NCBI GenBank assembly: GCA_007115975.1
Contig: SKJJ01000141.1
Span: forward strand, 1 to 53,181
Length of the DNA: 53,181 nt
Source of the DNA: Chitinispirillum sp.
GTDB lineage: Bacteria > Fibrobacterota > Chitinivibrionia > Chitinivibrionales > Chitinispirillaceae
Direction of reading: 5' to 3'
Shown here: piece after piece, positions 27,699 to 37,329 of the stretch
Layout: each line of letters opens with the position of its first letter
Numbering within the stretch: the first letter of the stretch is position 1
Made by a program: the position numbers and the translations under genes
The notes under the pieces: model-generated
The model's database searches: none
Seen by the model: only the letters and a program-made list of their open reading frames with translations
What the model was told of the DNA's origin: nothing

Positions 27699-27841
27699 AT
27701 TCATACTCATAAAGGTTGTTGTGTTACACTTCTTCTACAAATATGCGATCCCTACGAGACCAGGGGAAAAAACCAAAACAACTATCGACAGCGAGGCCGA
27801 TGGGAAAGCGGAATGAGGATTAACAATCAGCAGAAATGCAT

Positions 27842-28777
27842 CTACTTCTCACAACCATGTTGTTCCCCGGAGTTTTCAGCTCTGGGATGCGCCTGACGGT
27901 ACACTTTCAACAGATGTTCCCTTGAAATATGCGTATAAATCTGAGTTGTAGAAAGGGAGCTGTGCCCAAGAAGCTCTTTTACAGCTCGAATGTCAGCCCC
28001 AGAATCAAGCATGTGTGTTGCAAAGGTGTGGCGAAGAACATGGGGGCTTTTCTTTTTACTGTCACTGATTCCCGTCAAAAGCCCCGAAATAACACGCTCA
28101 ATTTGTCGTCTGGACAGCCTCCCTCCCTTACGATTGGTAAACATGGGATCCCTGCAGCCATTACCCGGTACCCTGAGATCGTGGTATTTTGTTATCAGCC
28201 CGATTGCCTGTTTTGTCACCGGCACGATTCTCTCTTTACCCCCCTTACCCATGACCAGAATTGTCATAGACCTTTTATCAAGGTCTTCTATATTCAGCCC
28301 AAAAAGTTCAGAGAGCCTGATACCGCTTCCGTAAAAGAGCTCAGCCATAGCCTGATTGCGGATTTTTTCCAGCCCCTCAGCAGGCACCGAATTGAGTTGG
28401 GACGCCTGTGTCTTTGAGAGAAACACCGGGAGATTTTTTTCAAGCTTTGGAGTAGCAAGGGCTTTAGCCGGGTTTGCTGTGAGGTATTTCATTTTAACAC
28501 AATAACGACACAATGATTTAACTGAAGCAATTTTTCTTGCCACCGTTTTAGGTCTAAGTCCATATTCGCCGAGCGAGTAGGTGTATATTCGGATATTTGA
28601 CTTGACTAAAGCGCCGGCAATGCTGGTTGGCAGCACCTCTTTTTTAAGAAAGAGAGTAAATTGCTCGAGGTCACTCTTATAGGCAGAGAGAGTATGTTCG
28701 CTGTAGCCTCTCTCCTTGCGCAGATAATCGAGGAAGTCAGAAATTACGTTTGTGATATGTGCATCGCAAAGAGTCAT
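27842..28777 (-). CDS. Tyrosine recombinase XerC/XerD-like
   Basis: The 311-residue recombinase has the SAM-like N-terminal DNA-binding domain (FLDYLRKERGYSEHTLSAY) and all catalytic residues: Arg in GSGIRLSELFGL, Lys in GKGGKERIVP, His-x-x-Arg in HVLRHTFATHM, His in LLGHSSLSTT, Tyr in IYTHIS. Size and the C-terminal HPRA end are those of chromosome-dimer-resolution Xer proteins rather than phage integrases. I cannot separate XerC from XerD, and no dif site was recognised. Divergent from floA. Confidence 0.9.
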   Translation of the reverse strand: MTLCDAHITNVISDFLDYLRKERGYSEHTLSAYKSDLEQFTLFLKKEVLPTSIAGALVKSNIRIYTYSLGEYGLRPKTVARKIASVKSLCRYCVKMKYLTANPAKALATPKLEKNLPVFLSKTQASQLNSVPAEGLEKIRNQAMAELFYGSGIRLSELFGLNIEDLDKRSMTILVMGKGGKERIVPVTKQAIGLITKYHDLRVPGNGCRDPMFTNRKGGRLSRRQIERVISGLLTGISDSKKKSPHVLRHTFATHMLDSGADIRAVKELLGHSSLSTTQIYTHISREHLLKVYRQAHPRAENSGEQHGCEK

Positions 28778-29007
28778 TGAAATTCTCCTTTAACCAGGTC
28801 TTCCGGAAGGCGCATAGATAATCTATAATAGAGCGACGCGGGCCGGAGCACATTTTTTCTGTTTCGTCGCCCCTCATACTTTTAAAGTTACCATAAAATA
28901 AAAGCCGCCCCCTTACTGCTATGCCCCTTATTATATTCCTACTGTTCGCTCTGTTTATAAGTATAGTAACATTCAAATAAACCTATCATCAAATAAAGTG
29001 AGGTGTT

Positions 29008-29985
29008 ATGGATTTCAGAACGCTTTTGGTAATTGCAATAGTCATTGCGGCAATAGTTGTAATTTTCTCAGTCGGCTCAGCCTTTTCGTTGTGGATACAG
29101 GCTCTTATATCCGGCGCCAAGGTTGGCCTGCTCAATATCGTTTTCATGCGCTTCAGAAAAGTTCCTTCGAAGCTGATTGTTCAGGCAAAGATTATGGCGG
29201 AAAAAACCGGTCTCAGTATCTCAACCGATGATCTTGAATCACATTTTCTCGCGGGTGGAAATGTAATGCGTGTTGTTCAGGCGCTTATCGCTGCAGATAA
29301 GGCAAACATCCCCCTTCCCTTTAAAAGAGCTGCTGCAATTGACCTTGCCGGCAGAAACGTTCTGGAAGCGGTGCAGATGAGTGTGAATCCAAAGGTTATT
29401 GAGACTCCCAGGGTTGCGGCGGTTGCAAAAGACGGAATACAGCTTACCGCACTGACCAGAGTAACCGTCAGAGCCAATATCGACAGACTGGTTGGAGGAG
29501 CCGGAGAAGAAACAGTTCTGGCACGTGTGGGAGAGGGAATTGTCACCACTATCGGTTCTGCAGTAAATCACAAACAAGTTCTTGAGAATCCCGACTCAAT
29601 ATCAAAAAACGTCCTTGGGAAAGGGCTCGATGCAGGAACTGCATTCGAGATTTTGTCAATTGACATTGCTGATGTTGATGTAGGGAAGAATATCGGCGCG
29701 GAGCTTGAAACAGACCGTGCCGAAGCCGATAAAAAGATCGCTCAGGCAAGAGCAGAAGAGCGTCGCGCTATGGCTATCGCTGCAGAGCAGGAGATGAAAG
29801 CAAAGGTTCAGGAGATGAGAGCCAAAGTGGTTGAAGCAGAAGCAGAAGTGCCTCTTGCTATGGCAGAAGCCTTCCGCAAGGGACATCTGGGAGTTATGGA
29901 CTACTACAAAATGAAAAACGTAGCGGCTGACACACAGATGAGAGAATCCATCGGTGGAGCCGACAAGTCCCAGGATAAGAAATAA
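29008..29985 (+). CDS. floA: Flotillin-like protein FloA
   Basis: The 325-residue protein has an N-terminal hydrophobic region (about 5-45), a SPFH-like core ([32 protein letters not shown]) and a long Ala/Glu-rich helical repeat (about 225-290), the exact design of FloA/YqfA. It organises functional membrane microdomains. GAGG lies a few bases before the ATG. The two next genes run the same way. Confidence 0.93.
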   Translation: MDFRTLLVIAIVIAAIVVIFSVGSAFSLWIQALISGAKVGLLNIVFMRFRKVPSKLIVQAKIMAEKTGLSISTDDLESHFLAGGNVMRVVQALIAADKANIPLPFKRAAAIDLAGRNVLEAVQMSVNPKVIETPRVAAVAKDGIQLTALTRVTVRANIDRLVGGAGEETVLARVGEGIVTTIGSAVNHKQVLENPDSISKNVLGKGLDAGTAFEILSIDIADVDVGKNIGAELETDRAEADKKIAQARAEERRAMAIAAEQEMKAKVQEMRAKVVEAEAEVPLAMAEAFRKGHLGVMDYYKMKNVAADTQMRESIGGADKSQDKK

Positions 29986-30042
29986 ACCCCTTTTTCTCTG
30001 TCCGGAACATCTGTTTCGGACAGAACCTTTGAAGGTTATATT

Positions 30043-30579
30043 ATGAATAGTGTAATAGATCTTGGAGATTTATTAGAGACTGTATTGCCACTGCTTTTTT
30101 TTCTCATGTGGGTGGTTATCTCCATTGTTGCTGCCTCATTAAAAAAGAAAAAAGAGCAATCTGGTGCCCCCAAGCAGCCTCAACAGGAGCAAAAGGAATC
30201 CAGAGGCCTCTCTGGAGATCTGAGGCAATCACTCGAATCCGTTTTTGGCCCACTCTACGAAGAGCAAGAAGAGGTTGAGGAGCAGGATGATGCGTACAGG
30301 GATTACAAAAGCGACACTCCGGCTCAAAAAGCGGAACCAGCACTTTCAAAACCCGTTAAAAAAACCTCACCTGTAACGAGTGCCTATTACGACAAACGCA
30401 AAACCTTCCCAACAGCCAAAAGCGGGGCTTACGAAAGAGACAAGAATTTTCCACAGGCAAGGGATGATGCCTGGGTTATACGAGCCGATGTTGAACTGGC
30501 AAAAGCCTCAAGAGAAGATCTTGTCAAGGCTGTTATCTGGTCAGAGATACTGCAGCCGCCGTTGAGTCTGAGAGAGTAA
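30043..30579 (+). CDS. Membrane-anchored hypothetical protein linked to floA
   Basis: The 178-residue protein has one N-terminal membrane helix (about 10-32), then a Lys/Glu/Gln-rich, probably disordered cytoplasmic region. It ends in a short helix, DLVKAVIWSEILQPPLSLRE. The last block (xxAVIWSEILxPP) resembles a C-terminal motif I associate with small proteins near flotillin/NfeD-type genes in several phyla; this is memory-based and unverified. It starts 57 bases after floA and is probably co-transcribed with it. Confidence 0.6.
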   Translation: MNSVIDLGDLLETVLPLLFFLMWVVISIVAASLKKKKEQSGAPKQPQQEQKESRGLSGDLRQSLESVFGPLYEEQEEVEEQDDAYRDYKSDTPAQKAEPALSKPVKKTSPVTSAYYDKRKTFPTAKSGAYERDKNFPQARDDAWVIRADVELAKASREDLVKAVIWSEILQPPLSLRE

Positions 30580-30585
30580 AAAAAA

Positions 30586-30655
30586 GTGACGGGTGTCGAG
30601 GGGAAGGAAAGACCTTCCAATCCGACTCTTCCCATCGACACCAGACACCCATCAC
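30586..30655. repeat. Nested inverted repeat with two alternative pairings
   Basis: GTGACGGGTGTC (30586-30597) pairs with GACACCCATCAC (30644-30655), 11 of 12. Alternatively GGTGTCGA (30592-30599) pairs exactly with TCGACACC (30635-30642). A small AAGGAAAGACCTT hairpin sits between. It fills the gap between the floA-linked gene and the FMN-binding gene. Confidence 0.65.
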
Positions 30656-30696
30656 TCGACCCTCTCCCCTCCTCACCATCAAAAAGGAGATCAGTC

Positions 30697-31095
30697 ATGT
30701 TAAAAAAAGTAGTAATTGTGGTTGCTGCAGTTATCACCATACTGCTGATCTTTGCCGGTTTTCTTACGCTGCGCTACCGCAGTATGACTCAGACAATCAC
30801 TACAGAAGCCGCGAAAGTAACCGATGTTGACCTCTCTGAAATACCCAACGGAGATTACCGGGGGAGTTTCGGGGAGTTTCTGGTGCATATCGACCTTGAA
30901 GTCTCAGTGGCAGATCACAGGATTTCATCAATCGACATTATCGAACAGAAATGTGGCCCCGGCTATGAAGCAACCGGGACAGTTGACAGAATAATAGCAG
31001 CTCAGAGTCCCAGGGTAGATGCAATCACCGGTGCGACAGGAAGCAGCTATTCAATTATGATAGCAGTCTACAGAGCATTGACTGAAAAAAGATAA
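30697..31095 (+). CDS. Membrane-anchored FMN-binding domain protein
   Basis: From the ATG at 30697, with AAGGAG 7 bases upstream, the product is 132 residues. It has an N-terminal transmembrane helix (about 3-24) and an FMN-binding domain with the flavinylation motif DAITGATGSSYSIMIAVYRAL. Like the 7060-7464 protein it should carry a covalently attached FMN (via ApbE, not in the window) outside the inner membrane. The wider open frame from 30586 runs through the inverted repeat and lacks a ribosome site. Confidence 0.82.
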   Translation: MLKKVVIVVAAVITILLIFAGFLTLRYRSMTQTITTEAAKVTDVDLSEIPNGDYRGSFGEFLVHIDLEVSVADHRISSIDIIEQKCGPGYEATGTVDRIIAAQSPRVDAITGATGSSYSIMIAVYRALTEKR

Positions 31096-31461
31096 CCATC
31101 ATTAACCAAAAAACAACGTTCTGTTCAGACACCATAAGTTTATCCTTTGATGTACCCTGCTTGTCATTTTAGCGCAGGTGGGGCTTTTTAACACCGGCAC
31201 TGGCCACTGCAAAAGTGGCAGACAATCGCATGTACGATCAGGTTCTTCAACTTTTCTCTTGTAGGATTTACGAGGCCACACCAAGAGTAGCTGCGGCTTA
31301 TTTGAAACCTATAGCTCAGACGTTCACTACATTTTGACACGGTATTTTTCTTTCAGAGCCTCTGTGCTAAACCCGTTACTATTGACACATCAAACACGGC
31401 ACACTCTTCCTGCAGTATCCGCTCTCCATTCCCGTGGTTTGCACAGCTATTCGAAGAAACC
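31096..31461. other. Convergent intergenic region with small hairpins
   Basis: Lies between the FMN-binding gene and the convergent porU-like gene. CCTGC/GCAGG near 31158-31184 followed by GGGGCTTTTT may be a terminator for the plus-strand gene. GCCACT/AGTGGC near 31202-31218 forms a second hairpin. No gene seen. Confidence 0.35.
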
Positions 31462-34400
31462 TCACCGGGGGGGATGAACCACCAGTTTTTTAATCTTGCT
31501 TCTTACCGTAGTGCCCTGAGATCCCAGGGTTCTGCCGGAATTTGGCGCACTCACCTGGTAGAGATATACATTCGGGGTCAGCAGATTACCTGCCTGATCC
31601 CTGCCATCCCAGAACTCACCGTTTCTGGCGTTGCGGATTACTCTGAGCAACCGACCATTGAGAGAGTATATTCTGATTGTCAGCTCAACATCACTATAGT
31701 GCTCGGTAGTATTTGAGTGGTGAAAGAAGAAGCGGGTCCCCAGCCCCATTCGCATTGGATTTGGAATGTTAAGTACATGATCGAGCCGCAGGTCACGTTC
31801 TTCAACAATCTCAAGTTCGATTGTCTGCTTTGTAAGATTACCCACAAGATCACGGGCAGTGATTTCCATTATATGCTTGCCGGTTCTCAGGATCCCCTCA
31901 TCAAAATTGAAAACAGCAACCCCTCGGCGAAAATCACCCTCCTCAAATTGAAACAGATGATTGATATTACGCCTGCTTAAAGCACCCTTCACCTCGAGGG
32001 TTATCCCCTCATCGGGCCCAACACCAACCATATCTATTCCGCTCTCATCAACGATACTGATCTCACATTTAAGCGGCAACTGTGCGCTAAGGCGGTTTGA
32101 GACAAACACCACCGACTGATCCATCTGCTCAGAGTCATATATTGGCCTGATACTTATTACCGGGCCGGCAGTATCGGTTATCTCCCGGTCATCAGTTCCG
32201 CTGAAGATAAGATCCCCCCTGAAACCAGCACCCACAATGCTGTCCTGCCAGGCATAGGCATTGAACCGGATGCCTTCTCTGTCAAAGGTAAGGTTCTGAG
32301 GCAGAAGAATTGTCTGTTCAAAAACTCCTCCCGACACAGGAATTTTACCACTGAAAACGGGTGAGCCGGGCAGAGCATAAACAGGATCTGTTGCAGTGCC
32401 TCCATCTTTTCTGGTCGTTGTATCCTGGGGATTGAACAGGCCAATCTGCACAAAGCCATTACCACCGTCACCGAAACTCCGGTCCAGCTGCCCATTCTCA
32501 AACGTGACTTCACCCCGGACAGTTATCTGCTGGAGAGCCTTAAGGGTATCGCTACTGTTGCCTTCGCTGTCGTAAACAGAGAGTGCAACATTGCGACTCC
32601 TTGAAACCAAACGGATGGAAGGATCTCCAAGGATAACATAGGACAGATTGTTCGGATGACGAAAATCACTGAGGGCCCTTACAAAAGATGCTCCTATGGA
32701 GAGGTTGCTATCCTGACTAAAAAGATACCTGAACACATTTAGGGCCAGACCTTCATTTGGAGTAGCCTGCACATCTCTTGTGGCTGAAATGGTGGCAATT
32801 GCCCCTGAAGCAGCCTGCTTGGTCAAAATTGAAGAGAGGCAATCCTCATTAGGAGTGTCAAACCGTGCAACAGCACAGGAAAATGAGCTGACCAGGGGGT
32901 AGCGTCCCCTGTTGTGAAGATTCTGTGCAGACTCTCTTGTCAGAATGTACTCATCAGCCCAGACGTGATAGGAACCATGCCCGAAAAAATTCACTGCCGA
33001 AACACCGGAATTGATCTCATTTATGAGCGCTCTGCTTGCTGCAGGTTTTCTGTACAGTTCATCCCATTCGTATTCGAAAAGGTACAGCTTTCTTATATCA
33101 GTATAAGGGCGCTGATCCTGAATAATTTCTGCAACACTCTCTGAGGATTCATGATGTGGTGTGAAGTGCAGATTGATCGGATCTTTTTTGTCACCCTGCA
33201 TATCATCATCGGCAACAAGCAAAACCCTGTTTCTCCAGGAACCGAAATCCGCAGTCCCCATCTCTTCAACTTCAACTATTTTGTCAACTATAGCCTCTGC
33301 TTCTGATCTTGTTTTTGCCGGCAAGCGTCCTGTAAAATAGAACGGTTCAAGCTGATCCATATAAGATTCTTCAGTATCAAAGAAGGTAAAATAGAGATCC
33401 ATGTTTCTACCATCAATCTGAGCGGTAGGAAGAAGATTCTCTTCCGTTGTACTAATATTTTTGTAGTCATAATGCCCTGATCCAAACAGAACAACGTAAG
33501 AGAGATCGCTGCCGCCATCCCAATGCCGATAAACGTACAGTAAAAAATTTCTCACTGCTACCGGATCAGTATTACCTCCGGAGAACTGGTTATAGACATC
33601 ATCAATCAAAACCACCCGTGCATTACTGAAGCGGTGACGGTTTTTATGGCTTGCAAGTCTCAAGGCAGCATCCATAAATTCAGCGTGGGTAACTATAAGA
33701 TAATCGGTACTGTTGGAGTTATCTCTTATATTGCGGTAGAGTAGCCCGCTATTGGAGAAGGTGACAGCATCCACATCGGGCAGATCGAAAAAATCATCTT
33801 CACTGCTGATAAAGTATCTTACCCCCGATCCACCTGTGTCACTCCAGAAGTAGTGTTCTGTCTGATCAAAACGAACAGAGTCTATAAGCGTTATTGCAGA
33901 TTCATCAGCAGGTATGCGAAAAAGCAGTACCGGTTTATCACCGGTCCCGCTGAGACTGTAGCCAGATATACCTTGCGAAACGTCTGAAAAAACAGCTAAA
34001 CGGGAGGAATTTTCTCTTATTGCCAATTGAGAATGGTACCGGAAATGGACACCATCCAGTTCAAAAAAGCCGCTGTTTGAAGCGAATTCCAGATCCAGAG
34101 TCCCTGAGCCCCACCGGTCAATTGCATGCCACAGCGTGTCACACCTCTCACAGATACTTTCACCCATTGAGGCACTGATCCTGCCATTTCCTACCGAGTG
34201 TCTATTCTTCCTAAAGACAACCTCCCCCGGCAAACTGCTGTCCAGCAAAGGCAACGTGATTTCTTCAACAAGTCTTCGGCGCGCCTGCGAAGAGTTATCA
34301 AACCTTTTGTACACCCAATCCACGCTACCTTCCTTGTATCTGGCCAGAAGCTCACGGGGCCTTCTCAAGTAGTAGTTGTTTTGAAAAAAACTATTGGTAT

Positions 34401-35502
34401 CAGTTGGGTTCTGAGGCTGAAGAAATTGCTCCATTGCAAGTCCGCCCCCACTTTTGCGAACCAGCCAATAGGTCCGGTAATCGTCATATCGATTAATTCT
34501 CATTGAAAACGCTTCGGCCTGGGGGTCATAAACCCAGTCTGATGCTCCGGTTACATATGCAAGTGCATAGTCCTCATTGTGCACCACCCCCCCGGGATTA
34601 GCTTCCACACGCAACAGTGGTATTTCAAAAACCGATGCGGGAATCTGGCCCTCAGGCGGCACCTCCTTATCCAGCTCCCCTTTATAAGAAGCATACAGGG
34701 CGACATCAGACATCCTTACACTGCTGCCGAAAAGTGCCCGTAGCCTCTGTCCACTTATACGGAGTATTCCGTTCTCCATTGTGGTGGCTTCATTGAACCC
34801 CCTGTTACCGTCCCCTATTCTGAATTTATACACTTGATGAGCTGTGCTGATCGGGAACTGTTCAACTGCCGTTCTCCCTAAATAATCTCTTCTTTTTACC
34901 CACCCTCTTGCAGTTGTATAATTCAAAAGCATGCTGCGAACCATCTTTTCATAATCAGATTCAACTGGCAATCCGGTTTCCCTGTGCACCGCATCAGCAA
35001 AGCGCACTGTAACGGTCCCCCTGCGTAGCACCCTTAGTTCACCGCTGTGCTGGTCATAAAGGAACGGACTGATCACTATACGTGCTGCTCTGTACTCTCT
35101 GAATCTGGTATACTGAGGCTCACTTATCCAGGATGATAAAAACCGCGGATCACTGCCGGCAACCTCTTTTTGCATGGAAGGTACCGGTGGGAATTGAAGC
35201 AGTTCTGTATGCACCGACTCCGGCGTCATGGTTACAGCTACTCCACCACTTGAAGGAACACCTATATAAAAGGAGTAGCCGGGCAGAAGAGCTTTTCCAC
35301 TGTCACCACTTGCCATATTCTGACTGTTAAAAAATATTCTGGTATGCGACTGTCCCTGAGACTGCAGACTCCTCAGCTGATAATCATTGAGGTGCCAGGA
35401 AAGAACCATGTGTGAGGGAGACTCTTCTATTATCTCCAGAGGATTACCGGACACATACAGGGCAGAGAGCATTAAAAGGAGTGTGATTTTTTTTGTTATC
35501 AT
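31462..35502 (-). CDS. porU: Gingipain-like C25 protease, PorU-type type IX secretion sortase
   Basis: The 1346-residue exported protein has a signal peptide (1-19), beta-rich N-terminal regions (to about 640), a peptidase C25 domain (about 650-1020) and a C-terminal FlgD/Ig-like domain (about 1240-1346) with LRLDHVLNIPNPM and LNGRLLRVIRNARNGEFWDGRDQAGN. The catalytic pair is visible: His842 in NFFGHGSYHVWADE and Cys876 in SSFSCAVARFD. Their 34-residue gap matches the 33 between His211 and Cys244 of gingipain RgpB. Size and order match PorU, which cleaves C-terminal sorting signals and attaches type IX cargo to the surface. Other T9SS genes are not in the window. A C25-type cargo protease is the alternative. 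Confidence 0.78.
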   Translation of the reverse strand: MITKKITLLLMLSALYVSGNPLEIIEESPSHMVLSWHLNDYQLRSLQSQGQSHTRIFFNSQNMASGDSGKALLPGYSFYIGVPSSGGVAVTMTPESVHTELLQFPPVPSMQKEVAGSDPRFLSSWISEPQYTRFREYRAARIVISPFLYDQHSGELRVLRRGTVTVRFADAVHRETGLPVESDYEKMVRSMLLNYTTARGWVKRRDYLGRTAVEQFPISTAHQVYKFRIGDGNRGFNEATTMENGILRISGQRLRALFGSSVRMSDVALYASYKGELDKEVPPEGQIPASVFEIPLLRVEANPGGVVHNEDYALAYVTGASDWVYDPQAEAFSMRINRYDDYRTYWLVRKSGGGLAMEQFLQPQNPTDTNSFFQNNYYLRRPRELLARYKEGSVDWVYKRFDNSSQARRRLVEEITLPLLDSSLPGEVVFRKNRHSVGNGRISASMGESICERCDTLWHAIDRWGSGTLDLEFASNSGFFELDGVHFRYHSQLAIRENSSRLAVFSDVSQGISGYSLSGTGDKPVLLFRIPADESAITLIDSVRFDQTEHYFWSDTGGSGVRYFISSEDDFFDLPDVDAVTFSNSGLLYRNIRDNSNSTDYLIVTHAEFMDAALRLASHKNRHRFSNARVVLIDDVYNQFSGGNTDPVAVRNFLLYVYRHWDGGSDLSYVVLFGSGHYDYKNISTTEENLLPTAQIDGRNMDLYFTFFDTEESYMDQLEPFYFTGRLPAKTRSEAEAIVDKIVEVEEMGTADFGSWRNRVLLVADDDMQGDKKDPINLHFTPHHESSESVAEIIQDQRPYTDIRKLYLFEYEWDELYRKPAASRALINEINSGVSAVNFFGHGSYHVWADEYILTRESAQNLHNRGRYPLVSSFSCAVARFDTPNEDCLSSILTKQAASGAIATISATRDVQATPNEGLALNVFRYLFSQDSNLSIGASFVRALSDFRHPNNLSYVILGDPSIRLVSRSRNVALSVYDSEGNSSDTLKALQQITVRGEVTFENGQLDRSFGDGGNGFVQIGLFNPQDTTTRKDGGTATDPVYALPGSPVFSGKIPVSGGVFEQTILLPQNLTFDREGIRFNAYAWQDSIVGAGFRGDLIFSGTDDREITDTAGPVISIRPIYDSEQMDQSVVFVSNRLSAQLPLKCEISIVDESGIDMVGVGPDEGITLEVKGALSRRNINHLFQFEEGDFRRGVAVFNFDEGILRTGKHIMEITARDLVGNLTKQTIELEIVEERDLRLDHVLNIPNPMRMGLGTRFFFHHSNTTEHYSDVELTIRIYSLNGRLLRVIRNARNGEFWDGRDQAGNLLTPNVYLYQVSAPNSGRTLGSQGTTVRSKIKKLVVHPPR

Positions 35503-35947
35503 AGTATGACTATTTATTCGTTTAGGATGAACAACTGCTTTACCGGCTGACCAAACACACTGTATGTGCTCTACGTCTTCTGGATTGTGATGACTATCTC
35601 TTTTTGTTGCTGTTATACAACTGATTTAAAATGGTTTTTTACCCTGACCAGTTGCAAAAAGTCTGCTTTCAAAGATTATAGCGCTGTTTTTTTACCCCCC
35701 CCTTTTTCCTGTCTTTTCGGTCATAGGTGCATGTATGTAAGCAACATCGGTTTGCCCCTTGTTGTCCAGCGAAGTCGGGATACACAACAATGGCAGACAG
35801 GTCTCCATTGCTAGATCTTTACCAGAACCGCCAGCCACTTACGATCTCTCCCGAGTTTAAAGTGTTAGATCGTGCCCCCATGCACCTTTTTTCTCTCACA
35901 GTGCCGTATCGGCGATGTTATGCACAATTCTGAAAAAAATGTAACAG
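35503..35947. other. Divergent intergenic region upstream of porU-like gene
   Basis: No gene recognised. It contains T-rich and C-rich tracts (for example at 35688-35706). Short open frames at 35566-35933 lack ribosome sites. Confidence 0.3.
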
Positions 35948-35977
35948 TTGACATTGTGTTAGCATCGGGGTTATAAT
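35948..35977 (+). promoter_or_regulatory. Consensus sigma70 promoter for HD-GYP gene
   Basis: TTGACA (35948-35953) and TATAAT (35972-35977) are both perfect consensus hexamers, 18 bases apart. They lie 30 bases before the chosen ATG, predicting a leader of about 23 bases with the AGAGGA ribosome site. Confidence 0.8.
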
Positions 35978-36006
35978 TAAAGTTGCCCTTAAAGAGGACT
36001 TGGCCG

Positions 36007-37248
36007 ATGCAAAAAATTCTCAACAGTCTCAAGAGAGTACCTATAGATGAAGTTGTAGTGGGGATGCACCTTGAAGATGTGTATAACAACAAGGGCACTC
36101 TTCTGCTCTCTGCGAACATGATGATCACCAGTGATGAGCAGGTGACAAAGCTTAAAAAGCGCGGAGTCACAACAGTTCTTGTCAATGTGGGCAAAGGAAA
36201 AGATGCTCCCTGCGCCACTGAGCCAAAGCAAATTAGTGCAACCCATTCCCCCGATCCTTTAAACAAAAACCGCACCGAATCCCACAGAGAGCGGGCCTAT
36301 TATCTGGAACTGGACCGTGCCAAGCAGATGCATCTGCAGACACTTGAGACCACCAGGGAGACTCTCCATGCAGCGCGAATGGGAAAGCCGGTATTGGTAA
36401 CAGAGGTCGAGAAAGCCTCCGAAGGTATGGTGGAGAGCATTATGCGAAACCCGGATGCACTGGTGAGTCTGGCTCAAATAAAGGGTTATGATGAGTACAC
36501 CTATGTCCATTCTGTTAATGTAAGTATATTCAGCACCTCTCTGGCCCACTCTATGGGATACGACAGCGAATCATTACTCCAGATAGGTATAGGCGGGATA
36601 CTGCATGATATCGGGAAAATGCAGGTTCCTGATTATATCCTGAACAAACCCGGCAAACTTACCAACGCAGAGTATGGCGTTATGAAAAAACATCCCGTGT
36701 ACGGCCTTGAGATGGTTAAGCAGCGGAACACTATTTCAGAGCTCTCAAAATCGGTAATTATCGAGCACCACGAACGCTACGACGGTACCGGTTACCCCAG
36801 GGGGCTAAAGGGCGATCAAATCAGGGAGATGGGACTTATTGCTGCAGTGGCGGATGTATATGATGCAATCACAACCGATCGCGTATACCGTTCGGCATGG
36901 ACACCACAAAAGGCATTGGGGATAATCTTCAAGGGCTGTGACAGGGAATTTTCAAGAAGAATTGTTGAGCTTTTTACCCGTCATCTGGGAATTTACCCTG
37001 TTGGTAGTTTTATTCGCCTCAACAACGGAGAGATGGGTGTGGTGGTCCGGGTCGAAAAAGGATTCCTTCTTGCCCCCAATGTTTTGATTCTGTTCTCATC
37101 GGATCAAAAAAGGTTACACACACCGGTGGAATACACCCTGTCAGAAAAACAAAAAGGGGAAGACGGAGAGAGTTATAAGATCAGCTCATCTCTGGATCCA
37201 AAGCCGTTCGGAGTGAATATTAGCGACTACATCCAGGGAAAGATGTGA
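36007..37248 (+). CDS. HD-GYP domain c-di-GMP phosphodiesterase with DUF3391 N-terminus
   Basis: From the ATG at 36007 (AGAGGA 8 bases upstream, transcript start near 35984) the product is 413 residues; an upstream ATG at 35983 would fall at or before the transcript start. Residues 1-60 match DUF3391 (RVPIDEVVVGMHLEDVYN). The HD-GYP domain (about 150-320) is complete: HSVNVSIFSTSLA, GILHDIGKMQVPD (HD at 200-201), VIIEHHERYDGTGYPRGLKG and ADVYDAITTDRVYR. It should hydrolyse c-di-GMP. A short C-terminal beta domain (VGSFIRLNNGEMGVVVRVE) ends it, as usual for the family. Confidence 0.92.
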   Translation: MQKILNSLKRVPIDEVVVGMHLEDVYNNKGTLLLSANMMITSDEQVTKLKKRGVTTVLVNVGKGKDAPCATEPKQISATHSPDPLNKNRTESHRERAYYLELDRAKQMHLQTLETTRETLHAARMGKPVLVTEVEKASEGMVESIMRNPDALVSLAQIKGYDEYTYVHSVNVSIFSTSLAHSMGYDSESLLQIGIGGILHDIGKMQVPDYILNKPGKLTNAEYGVMKKHPVYGLEMVKQRNTISELSKSVIIEHHERYDGTGYPRGLKGDQIREMGLIAAVADVYDAITTDRVYRSAWTPQKALGIIFKGCDREFSRRIVELFTRHLGIYPVGSFIRLNNGEMGVVVRVEKGFLLAPNVLILFSSDQKRLHTPVEYTLSEKQKGEDGESYKISSSLDPKPFGVNISDYIQGKM

Positions 37249-37329
37249 CCGCCGCAGGCTATAGAGACAGTATGTTTTTCCCCTCATTTTTTTTTAGGAA
37301 AGGCTCCCTTGGCGAGGTTCCTCAATCCC

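Larger units (their letters stand above)
27220..27841. other. 622-base intergenic region with inverted repeat, R3 and R4
   Basis: Between the adaptor gene and the Xer gene. It contains a perfect 11-bp inverted repeat CTCCGCCCTCC (27458-27468) / GGAGGGCGGAG (27486-27496), then R3 and R4 repeat copies. An open frame at 27355-27570 spans the inverted repeat and is unlikely to be a gene. A promoter for the efflux operon should lie in 27220-27350, but none is clear. Confidence 0.5.

Noticed and set aside
27842-28777. Phage integrase marking a prophage or genomic island
   Set aside because: Size and sequence fit a chromosomal Xer recombinase; there is no adjacent tRNA, attachment-site duplication or phage gene.
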